Below are positions 1 through 6,604 of a DNA stretch of 61,659 nucleotides, piece after piece. Each line of letters begins with the position of its first letter. Position 1 is the first letter of the stretch. Position numbers and translations under genes: made by a program. The DNA is from JABMPX01 sp964649795 (GTDB taxonomy: Bacteria; Patescibacteriota; Minisyncoccia; Portnoybacterales; UBA2143), in assembly GCA_964649795.1 (NCBI GenBank), contig CAZYQY010000002.1:1-61659 (forward strand). The letters are read 5' to 3'. The notes below the pieces were generated by a model, which made no database searches, was not told the origin of the DNA, and saw only the letters and a program-made list of their open reading frames with translations.

Positions 1-582
1 CTTCTTGGTTGGCTTTCCTATTGTCCTAGCGTCTTGTCGAACCCTATAAAATTGAGAAGGAGGGATATTTGTAACTTTAGACCAAAACTTCTCTAATTTT
101 TTTGTATTCTGATCCGCTCTACACATAAGTGTACAGCGAAATTTACTTTCATCAATACTATAACAGTATCTTAACGAATATAAAAACAAGCTTATAATAA
201 ATGGATCAGAATTACCAAACAACAATGAACCTCTTTGGTCCTTACCTCCTTCACCCAGATACAACATCGCAAGCGCAATTTTTACAATATCTTTGTTTCT
301 TAATGACTTCGCAAGGTATTTATTTCTATCCTCAACTGATTTTAAATACTTTTCTCTCTTAATTCGATTAACAACTAATGCAACTGCCCGGCCTTTATGC
401 GCATTTTTTAAAATTAATTCTTGAATCCTATCTCTATATTCCTTAGGTAATTCAATATTACTGCACCAATAAGAAAGAGTACTCTTAGGAATTTCTGTTT
501 TCAGAATTTTTTGAATCTTTGAATATGTTCTACCTTTTTTTCTTAATTCTATGGCTTTTTTTCTAAGCTTTATTCTGTCCAT
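1..582 (-). CDS. HTH / LAGLIDADG-like hypothetical protein, 3' end missing
   Basis: An open frame of 194 codons starts with ATG at 582 and runs off the left edge, so its C-terminus is missing. Residues 1-40 are basic and look like a helix-turn-helix that would bind DNA (RKKGRTYSKIQKIL, then PKSTLSYW). Residues 107-114 read LYLGEGGK, reminiscent of LAGLIDADG-type motifs, followed by GNSDPFII and a conserved-looking RCTLMCRADQN block. From memory this resembles an uncharacterised protein found in many CPR genomes, possibly derived from homing endonucleases, but I cannot confirm that. The start is well fixed: a promoter lies just upstream and the next ATG upstream hits a stop. No neighbour hints at a role. 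Confidence is high that it is coding and low on function. Confidence 0.75.
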   Translation of the reverse strand, partial: MDRIKLRKKAIELRKKGRTYSKIQKILKTEIPKSTLSYWCSNIELPKEYRDRIQELILKNAHKGRAVALVVNRIKREKYLKSVEDRNKYLAKSLRNKDIVKIALAMLYLGEGGKDQRGSLLFGNSDPFIISLFLYSLRYCYSIDESKFRCTLMCRADQNTKKLEKFWSKVTNIPPSQFYRVRQDARTIGKPTKK

Positions 583-589
583 TAATAAT

Positions 590-618
590 ATTGTACCATG
601 GAACTTATCAATGTACAA
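590..618 (-). promoter_or_regulatory. Promoter of the left-edge gene
   Basis: On the minus strand TTGTAC (613-618), a 17-base spacer and TACAAT (590-595) precede the ATG at 582. The resulting mRNA would be almost leaderless. Confidence 0.5.
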
Positions 619-650
619 CAAAGGTTCAATCAAACTGTTGATTAATCATG

Positions 651-722
651 TACCCTCGGCAGGAATTGAACCCACATCAAGGGCTTAGGACGCCCCTGCT
701 TTGTCCGTTAAGCTACGAGGGC
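651..722 (-). tRNA. tRNA-Arg (anticodon CCT)
   Basis: On the minus strand the acceptor GCCCTCG pairs with CGAGGGT. The anticodon stem GGGGC/GCCCT encloses loop GTCCTAA, giving anticodon CCT, which reads AGG codons. The T arm GTGGG-TTCAATT-CCTGC is standard. The discriminator is A at 651, and CCA is not encoded, so it must be added by CCA-adding enzyme. Confidence 0.93.
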
Positions 723-809
723 AGTTTTCCCCACCTATTAATATTATAATATTGACTAAACCAAGTCAATGGAATATACTAAAAACATCTATAAATTAAA
801 AACAAAATT

Positions 810-1877
810 ATGCAAAAATCACCCGTTGTCCAAATCGTCAAAAAAGTGAGCCCTGCTGTAGTAAGTATTATTATCAGTAAGGACTTACCTAAAATAAGAA
901 AATATCATATTCAACCATTTGATGAATTCCTTGGTCCTTATGGACCACCGATTACCCAGTATCGTCAGGAAGGAAAACAAAAGGTTAAGATTGGCGGTGG
1001 CAGCGGTTTTTTTGTTTCTCCAGAAGGAATTATTTTAACTAATCGACATGTAATCGTCTCGCCTAATGTAGATTATACAATTGTCACGTTTGATGAAAAA
1101 GAATATCAAGCAGAAATTCTAGCCCGCGACACAGTTAATGATGTTGCCATTATTAAAGTAAAAAACGCAAAAAAGAAAAAGTTCTCATTTCTAGAATTAG
1201 GAATTTCTGACAAAGTTGAATTAGGAGAAAGCGTCATTGCTATTGGCAATCCTTTGGGCGTTTTCCCTAATACTGTTTCTACTGGAGTTGTTTCAGGTCT
1301 AAGCCGTTTTATTACTGCTCGTGACGGTGTTTCAGGACAAAGAGCTGAATTAAGAGGGTTAATTCAAACTGATGCAGCTATTAATCCAGGTAATTCGGGC
1401 GGACCATTAGTCAATATGGAAGGAAAAGTTATTGGCATCAATGTTGCTATTGTTATGGGCGCCCAAAATATTGGTTTTACTATCCCAATACACAATGCCA
1501 AAAAGGACATTGAAGACCTTAAAAAATATGGACGGATTATTCAGCCATTTTTAGGAGTCAGATATCTTATTATTAATAAAGCTACTAAAGAAGAATTCTC
1601 TCAAAGATTTAATATTCGTTTACCAATTGATCACGGAGCTTTAATTATCCGCGAACCAGAAGCAGGAGATCTGGCAGTTGTGCCTAACAGCCCAGCTGCA
1701 AAAGCAGGACTAATGGAAAATGATATTATTTTAGAATTTAATGGAATAAAAATTACTGACAAAAATCCTCTTCAGGAATTGATTCATAAATGCAAACCAG
1801 GAGATATAATTAAAATAAAAATTTTAAGAGGAGATAAAATAGGCGCCACTACAGTAAAATTAGAAGAAAGAAAATAA
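810..1877 (+). CDS. HtrA/DegP-like trypsin-type serine protease with PDZ domain
   Basis: A 355-residue protease of the HtrA family, which degrades or refolds damaged proteins. The catalytic triad is visible: His80 in TNRHVI, Asp111 in NDVAII and Ser196 in NPGNSGGP. A PDZ domain fills roughly residues 245-355 (NSPAAKAGLMENDIILEFNG), so this is a single-PDZ, DegS-like architecture. The protein begins MQKSPVVQIVKKVSPAVVSI and has no signal peptide or membrane helix. An in-frame TAA lies six codons upstream of the ATG, so no longer N-terminus is possible. It would therefore act in the cytoplasm unless exported by another route. It stands alone on the plus strand and is followed by a clear terminator. 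Confidence 0.93.
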   Translation: MQKSPVVQIVKKVSPAVVSIIISKDLPKIRKYHIQPFDEFLGPYGPPITQYRQEGKQKVKIGGGSGFFVSPEGIILTNRHVIVSPNVDYTIVTFDEKEYQAEILARDTVNDVAIIKVKNAKKKKFSFLELGISDKVELGESVIAIGNPLGVFPNTVSTGVVSGLSRFITARDGVSGQRAELRGLIQTDAAINPGNSGGPLVNMEGKVIGINVAIVMGAQNIGFTIPIHNAKKDIEDLKKYGRIIQPFLGVRYLIINKATKEEFSQRFNIRLPIDHGALIIREPEAGDLAVVPNSPAAKAGLMENDIILEFNGIKITDKNPLQELIHKCKPGDIIKIKILRGDKIGATTVKLEERK

Positions 1878-1908
1878 GGCAAAGGGCATGTATTCCCTGC
1901 CTGAGAAC

Positions 1909-1937
1909 AAAAACCCTCTAATTTTTAGAGGGTTTTT
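1909..1937 (+). terminator. Rho-independent terminator of the HtrA gene
   Basis: A 12-bp stem (AAAAACCCTCTA / TAGAGGGTTTTT) with a 5-base loop is followed by a T-rich stretch. The 15 bases just before it (CCCTGCCTGAGAACA, 1895-1909) recur at 59641-59655. Confidence 0.9.
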
Positions 1938-1963
1938 GTATTTTTAGTAAATGTATTCAAATT

Positions 1964-2581
1964 TTAACCGACAATAAATTGATAAATCAGAAAAACTAAT
2001 GGCAGAATCCATTGAAAAGCAAAGAATATAAAAAAGAGCAAAATAAAAGTTCCATACTGTTCTAAAAATAATCTTAAATTTTCTAAAGAACGAGGCAAAA
2101 AAGTAAAAAGTATTTTAGAGCCATCTAATGGCGGCAAAGGAATTAAATTAAAAATAGCCAAAAGAAGATTAAGAAAAACAATCAAGCCAAGAATCTGGAC
2201 TAATCCAGAAGATAAAAATTGAACTGGCAAAAAACGCAAAATTAAACCAAAAATCAAAGCCATTAAAAGATTTGCTGATGGACCAGCTGCTGCTACTTTT
2301 GCTATCCCATATTTCTGGTCACGCAAATTATATGGATTAAAAGGCACTGGTTTTGCCCAACCAAAAATAGCTTGGCCTCCAGAAAAAACAAATATTGTTA
2401 ATGGGACAATAAATGAACCCCAGAAATCCAAATGTTTAATCGGATTCAGCGTTAATCGCCCTTGATTTTTAGCCGTTGAATCGCCCAAATAAAAAGCCAT
2501 CCAGCCATGGGAAAATTCATGTATAACTACTGACATCAAAAGAACGGCTAATTGAAAAATTAATATAATAAATGTATCCAT
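1964..2581 (-). CDS. Site-2 protease family (M50) membrane metalloprotease
   Basis: A 205-residue intramembrane zinc protease. The HEXXH zinc motif is HEFSH at residues 21-25 inside the first membrane segment. The third ligand is the Asp of PPLDGSK near residue 153, in the conserved N/PxxDG motif. Four to five hydrophobic segments are visible, with GPSANLLMALIFGL (100-113) as the central one. There is no PDZ or CBS domain, so this is the minimal rhomboid-like size class found widely in bacteria. The substrate cannot be predicted. It converges with the HtrA gene across the terminator at 1909-1937; both handle proteolysis, but no functional link is shown. Confidence 0.92.
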   Translation of the reverse strand: MDTFIILIFQLAVLLMSVVIHEFSHGWMAFYLGDSTAKNQGRLTLNPIKHLDFWGSFIVPLTIFVFSGGQAIFGWAKPVPFNPYNLRDQKYGIAKVAAAGPSANLLMALIFGLILRFLPVQFLSSGLVQILGLIVFLNLLLAIFNLIPLPPLDGSKILFTFLPRSLENLRLFLEQYGTFILLFFIFFAFQWILPLVFLIYQFIVG

Positions 2582-2586
2582 ATAAC

Positions 2587-2615
2587 TTGAAAAATTATAA
2601 TCTATATGATAAAGT
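2587..2615 (+). promoter_or_regulatory. Likely promoter of rpmB
   Basis: TTGAAA (2587-2592), 17 bases, then TAAAGT (2610-2615), ten bases before the rpmB ATG. The transcript would be nearly leaderless. It lies in the 44-base gap between divergent genes. Confidence 0.4.
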
Positions 2616-2625
2616 ATAAGCTATT

Positions 2626-2817
2626 ATGAGTAGAAGATGCGCTATATGCGGTAAAAAATCAATGGTTGCTGTTACACGAAAGAAGCTTCGTGGTAATTAT
2701 AACCCAACAAGCAAGAAAAGAAAATACCCTAATCTGCAATGGGTTCGCATTGCTAATGGTAAAAGAGTTAAGGCCTGCGCTAAATGTATTAAAACAATGA
2801 GCAAAACTAAAAAATAA
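2626..2817 (+). CDS. rpmB: 50S ribosomal protein L28
   Basis: A 63-residue L28, a component of the large ribosomal subunit. It starts SRRCAICGKK, with the typical HNYNP-like segment (GNYNPTSKKRKYPNLQWVRI) and a basic C-terminus. Two CxxC pairs (Cys5/Cys8 and Cys51/Cys54) would bind zinc, so this is the C+ form of L28. It is monocistronic, transcribed divergently from the M50 protease gene, and followed by a strong hairpin. Length and motifs fit the family fully. Confidence 0.96.
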   Translation: MSRRCAICGKKSMVAVTRKKLRGNYNPTSKKRKYPNLQWVRIANGKRVKACAKCIKTMSKTKK

Positions 2818-2839
2818 TACGGGATGTGGTTTAAAATAA

Positions 2840-2881
2840 AACGCCTTGCCAAGCGTTTTTTGTTTTGCTTAGCAAGGCGTT
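2840..2881. terminator. Bidirectional terminator between rpmB and the 92-aa gene
   Basis: A 10-bp perfect stem (AACGCCTTGC / GCAAGGCGTT) sits between two convergent genes. The loop holds a T6 run. It can serve both strands. Confidence 0.7.
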
Positions 2882-2888
2882 TATGCGT

Positions 2889-3167
2889 TTATCCATCAAT
2901 TCTTTTATAATTACATGCTGAGGCAATTCCATAGTCCCAGCCCCTACTCGATCGTACAAGGTCTGGAAACATTAACGCTTTTGCACCATCTGGAATCCGA
3001 ATGAAAAACCAATGTCTACTACTTTTATACAAATCTTCTCCGTTGGGAGATAAAAAAAATGCGATTTTTCCGTTTCTCAGACCAAAATGAGTGGCATTTT
3101 CAGGTACTGTGTATTCCTTTGCTGGATTTATTCCTTCGTTGCTACTGACTTTATCGAATCTTAACAT
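2889..3167 (-). CDS. Hypothetical small protein (92 aa)
   Basis: I do not recognise this protein. It is 92 residues, soluble, with no membrane segment or signal peptide. It contains aromatic-rich blocks (SRHWFFIRIPDGAKALMFPD) and ends SACNYKRIDG. The start is well supported: AAGGAGGT lies three bases before the ATG at 3167, one of the strongest ribosome-binding sites in the window, where most genes have none. The two DGR target genes also carry a strong AAGGAGGT, so this may be an acquired or highly expressed gene, but that is only a hint. It stands alone, followed by a shared terminator. Confidence 0.65.
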   Translation of the reverse strand: MLRFDKVSSNEGINPAKEYTVPENATHFGLRNGKIAFFLSPNGEDLYKSSRHWFFIRIPDGAKALMFPDLVRSSRGWDYGIASACNYKRIDG

Positions 3168-3280
3168 AATACCTCCTTATAAATAATTGATGGGGTAATA
3201 AGAACTAATAAACAATAAACTAAACAGCTTCGCTAGAACAAAGTTACTATTAATATATCATTTTATAAAATATTTGTCAA

Positions 3281-3892
3281 TTATTCCTTTATTCCGTCTA
3301 AATTAACATCGTAAAGTATTACTTCGGGAATTAAACGATATTTTACAATCTCACTTTCTTTGAACCAAATTTTAATTTCTTTTTCTGCTTCTTCAGGACT
3401 AGCTGAAGCATGAACCAAATTTCTAATAGCGCGATCATCAGGATCAGCCAAAGAATATGAATCTATTGTAAAATCGCCTCTTATTGTTCCAACATCTGAA
3501 GATAAGGGTTCTGTATCCCCTGTAATTTTTCTAATTATGCCAATTGCTTCATTCCCTTGCCAGATCATAACAACTACTGGTCCAACTGTCATAAACGATT
3601 CTAATCTTTTCAATACAGCTATACCAACTTTTTTAGGATCTTTATAAGGCGGTTTTAATCCCTTTTTAACATAAGCATTTATTGACTTTGAGCCGACATC
3701 TTCCAGCCAAGTATTAAGAATTAAATAATGTTTTTTAACCTGTTCTTTATTAGGAATAAAGAATTTTAAAGCTGTTAATTTTAGGCCTGTTCGTTCATAA
3801 CGTTTTATTATTTCTCCAATCAAAGATCTTTGAACTCCATCTGGCTTAATAATAACTAAGCTTTTCTCTTTTTGTTTTTGATTTTTATTCAT
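3281..3892 (-). CDS. ndk: Nucleoside diphosphate kinase, long form
   Basis: NDK transfers the gamma-phosphate of ATP to nucleoside diphosphates through a phosphohistidine. The N-terminus SLVIIKPDGVQR and the active-site segment RNLVHASASPEEAEKEI (His161) are diagnostic. GPVVVMIWQG and GTIRGDF are also in place. At 203 residues it is about 55-60 longer than the usual bacterial enzyme (about 140-150). The extra length lies mainly at residues 56-98, between the YxxH segment and GPVVVM, plus a few residues before the active-site His (SYSLADPDDRAI). The usual HGSDS is HASAS here. Such enlarged NDKs are known from archaea and CPR. It precedes the comEC pair on the same strand with a 39-bp gap. Confidence 0.92.
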   Translation of the reverse strand: MNKNQKQKEKSLVIIKPDGVQRSLIGEIIKRYERTGLKLTALKFFIPNKEQVKKHYLILNTWLEDVGSKSINAYVKKGLKPPYKDPKKVGIAVLKRLESFMTVGPVVVMIWQGNEAIGIIRKITGDTEPLSSDVGTIRGDFTIDSYSLADPDDRAIRNLVHASASPEEAEKEIKIWFKESEIVKYRLIPEVILYDVNLDGIKE

Positions 3893-3931
3893 ATTGTGCC
3901 TATTCTATCAGAAAAAACGCCCTTTTGCAAA

Positions 3932-4804
3932 TTATTTCTCAATCTTTATCTGTAGTAAATCCCCATTAGTTAAAACTTCTATATCACCATTTTTATCTGT
4001 TCTATAAACTAAAATATCTTTTAATCTTTCTAAAATATCTTTATGTGGATGATTGTATCTATTATCAAGTCCAACTGAAATAATCGCTATTTGTGGATTA
4101 ACTGCTTTAAAAAAATTGTAACTAGTGGATGTCTTGCTGCCATGGTGCGGTACTTTCAAAATATCTGATGCTAATCCGCAAGCCAATGGATTATTAATCA
4201 AATATTGTTCAACCTCTTTTTCAATATCGCCAGTTAAAAGAAATTCTATTTGTCCGTAAATTAATTTGCCAACTACTGAAACATTATTTGCTTTTTTAGC
4301 AAATGACTCAACTAAGGTTTGTTCTGGCCAAAGAATATTCATAATTATTTCCTTTTCTAAAATTATTTTTTGCCCGATTTGAGCAAGGGTTAAGGAAATA
4401 TTTTTTTCTTCAATTAAATCATGCCATCTTTTATAAACAGCTGTATCTTTTTCAAGGCCACTGGATAAAATGTGTCCGACCTGATAATGCTTAAGAACCT
4501 CAACCAAGCCAGTAATATGGTCAGCATCAGGATGAGTTAAAACGACTAAATCAATAGTTCTGTCATAAAAAGGCATTGTTTTGCCTAGTTTTTCCAAAAC
4601 TTTTTTATCAGGTCCGCCGTCAATCAAAATCTGTTTGCCTTGCGGTGTTTCAATAAAGATAGAATCTCCTTGCCCTATGTTAAAAAAATGAACTTCTAAA
4701 ATATTGTCAGGAGATTGCTTAAAAATAGATGACCAAATCCAAATAGTTCCTATTAAAAGGATACTTAATATTAAATAATTAATTCTGCGCTTTTTAAAAA
4801 ACAT
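3932..4804 (-). CDS. ComEC C-terminal metallo-beta-lactamase domain, separate ORF
   Basis: This 290-residue ORF corresponds to the C-terminal part of ComEC/Rec2. A membrane helix (about residues 9-25) leads into a metallo-beta-lactamase fold: FFNIGQGDSIFIETP, ILIDGG, THPDADH (91-96), LLTGDI near 192 and VPHHGSKTS near 218. In full ComEC this domain is thought to degrade the non-transported strand during DNA uptake. The ATG lies inside the 3' end of the upstream comEC ORF (11-bp overlap) in a +1 frame. Removing one A from the A8 run at 4804-4811 would join the two into one uninterrupted ComEC. So this is either a translationally coupled split gene or one gene with a homopolymer indel. Confidence 0.88.
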   Translation of the reverse strand: MFFKKRRINYLILSILLIGTIWIWSSIFKQSPDNILEVHFFNIGQGDSIFIETPQGKQILIDGGPDKKVLEKLGKTMPFYDRTIDLVVLTHPDADHITGLVEVLKHYQVGHILSSGLEKDTAVYKRWHDLIEEKNISLTLAQIGQKIILEKEIIMNILWPEQTLVESFAKKANNVSVVGKLIYGQIEFLLTGDIEKEVEQYLINNPLACGLASDILKVPHHGSKTSTSYNFFKAVNPQIAIISVGLDNRYNHPHKDILERLKDILVYRTDKNGDIEVLTNGDLLQIKIEK

Positions 4805-6095
4805 TTTTTTTATTCTGATTCCAGATAAAAAATATTAAGACAAAATAATAGCCTAACAAAATTATCCAGGAAATATTTTCAAATTCATAAGCAGCAAAAG
4901 GAAAAGACGATAAATAGTCAATTACTTTAATTAAATAAGTTAATAATAGCCAAACTGGCAAGGCAATAATTTTAGCCAATCCTATTGATATAAGTCCAAT
5001 AAAACTCAAAATAATGCCGAAAATCATTATTATAGACAACAGCGGAACTATTAGCAGATTAGCTAAAGGAGAAATTAAAGAAAGCCGTCCAAAATGAAAA
5101 ATTAAAATTGGCAATGTACCTAATTGAGCTGCCAAAGTCATGGTCAAAATATCTTTTAAACGCCACGGATTAGGCCATTTGGATGTTTTATTATCTAAAA
5201 TGGGCTTAAGATAGACAATGCTTAAGCAGGCCATAAATGAAAGCTGAAACCCAACATCGGACTTTAATAATAATGGATTAAATACTAGCATTATTACGGC
5301 TGCAAAAACTATTGCTCTGTCTGCGCTACGCAACCGGCCTATTTTTTGAGCTAATAAAAGCAAACTAGCCATTATGCCTGCTCTTACTGCTGAAGCCGGA
5401 GCGCCAATCATTATAATATAGGCAACCATCAGAAGGACAACGAAATAAAAGGCTTGTCCCCGCCAAAGCCCAATGCCTAAAGCTAAAAAAAGCAAAATCT
5501 GAGTCATAATAATCATATGCATTCCGGAGATTGCTACAATATGGCGAGTACCGCTAATATTTAATTTCTCTTTCAATTCTTCTGAAAGACCATAGCGATC
5601 ACCTAAAAAAATTGCCTTTAGAATACTGCTTTGCGGAGGCAAAAGTGTTTGTTCGATAACTTTTCTTAATCTATCTTTGAAATTGAAAATCCTCTGGTAG
5701 AACCAATTAGCTTTATTACTTCCTAATAATTTAATATATGGAGAATAGATTACTGAATAAACTTTATCTTTGGCTAAATAAGCACGGTAATCAAAATCCT
5801 CAAATTGAGCTGGTTCTTTTAATTGGCCAATGATTTCCAGCTGATCTCCATAATGATATTCGGGATATAATCCTTTGGTAATTAAAATCTTGCCTGGAAT
5901 TTTTTCGGTATTGACTTGAAATTTCTGTTGATTAATTCTTTGTTCTGGTTCTTCAATAATAACTCCTTGAAAACTAATTTCTTGATCATAATATTGGCTG
6001 AATTTATCATTCTGTGGGACTTTAATAAAAGAATAAATAAAAACTCCGCCAATAAACAAAAGGCAGAGACAAAGAAAGATTTTGGATTTAGTCAT
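4794..6095 (-). CDS. comEC: ComEC/Rec2 competence-channel protein (N-terminal and membrane parts)
   Basis: The membrane channel that carries single-stranded DNA across the inner membrane in natural transformation. About ten hydrophobic segments are visible. A DUF4131-like N-terminal region with an OB-fold (residues 30-100; FQGVIIEEPEQR, GDQLEIIGQL) is followed by the Competence domain, including ISGTRHIVAISGMHMIIM, the family signature. I take ATG at 6095, one base after cobO, as the start; a TTG at 6137 would extend 14 residues into cobO. It ends WNQNKKNVF at an A8/T6 region overlapping the MBL ORF. With dprA elsewhere in the window and the PilB homologue, it suggests DNA uptake by type IV pili. 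Confidence 0.9.
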   Translation of the reverse strand: MTKSKIFLCLCLLFIGGVFIYSFIKVPQNDKFSQYYDQEISFQGVIIEEPEQRINQQKFQVNTEKIPGKILITKGLYPEYHYGDQLEIIGQLKEPAQFEDFDYRAYLAKDKVYSVIYSPYIKLLGSNKANWFYQRIFNFKDRLRKVIEQTLLPPQSSILKAIFLGDRYGLSEELKEKLNISGTRHIVAISGMHMIIMTQILLFLALGIGLWRGQAFYFVVLLMVAYIIMIGAPASAVRAGIMASLLLLAQKIGRLRSADRAIVFAAVIMLVFNPLLLKSDVGFQLSFMACLSIVYLKPILDNKTSKWPNPWRLKDILTMTLAAQLGTLPILIFHFGRLSLISPLANLLIVPLLSIIMIFGIILSFIGLISIGLAKIIALPVWLLLTYLIKVIDYLSSFPFAAYEFENISWIILLGYYFVLIFFIWNQNKKNVF

Positions 6096-6096
6096 A

Positions 6097-6603
6097 TCAA
6101 TATTCAATCCATTTTCTTGCTTTAACTCCTTTTTCAAAATAATGTTTAATTTGTTTCATCTCGGTAACCAAATCAGCAGATTGGATAATTTTTTTTGAAG
6201 CATTGCGGCCAGTTAAAACAAGTTCTATCGCTGATGGAGTTTTTTTTATTAAATCCAAAATATCTTTTGTTTTTATTAATCCGAAACTATTTACTACATT
6301 AATCTCATCTAAAATAATTAAATTATATAATTTATTTTGAATAGCTTTTTGAACAAAATTAAAACCTTGATTAGCAAGGTCAAAATCTTTTTTATCCAAC
6401 TTATTTTTATCTAAAAATCCTTTTTTACCAAAAATTTTTACATCGAAATTTTTTAATTTTCTAATTGTCTTTATTTCTGAACTCTGACCATCTTTTAAAA
6501 ATTGTACAAGTAAAACTTTTTTCCCAGCGCCATTCGCTCGCAAACCCAATCCCAAAGCAGCAGTTGTTTTGCCCTTGCCATCGCCAATATAAACCTGAAT
6601 CAT
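6097..6603 (-). CDS. cobO: Cob(I)alamin adenosyltransferase (CobO/BtuR type)
   Basis: The enzyme transfers the adenosyl group of ATP to cob(I)alamin, making adenosylcobalamin. The nucleotide-binding loop GDGKGKTT is at residues 7-14 of a 168-residue protein. LLVQFLKDG, NLIILDEINVV and ELVLTGRNAS are family blocks. It is separated by a single base from nrdJ, whose product needs adenosylcobalamin, so the pair forms a supply-and-use operon. No corrin biosynthesis gene is present in the window, which fits scavenging of cobalamin from neighbours (inference). Confidence 0.95.
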   Translation of the reverse strand: MIQVYIGDGKGKTTAALGLGLRANGAGKKVLLVQFLKDGQSSEIKTIRKLKNFDVKIFGKKGFLDKNKLDKKDFDLANQGFNFVQKAIQNKLYNLIILDEINVVNSFGLIKTKDILDLIKKTPSAIELVLTGRNASKKIIQSADLVTEMKQIKHYFEKGVKARKWIEY

Positions 6604-6604
6604 A

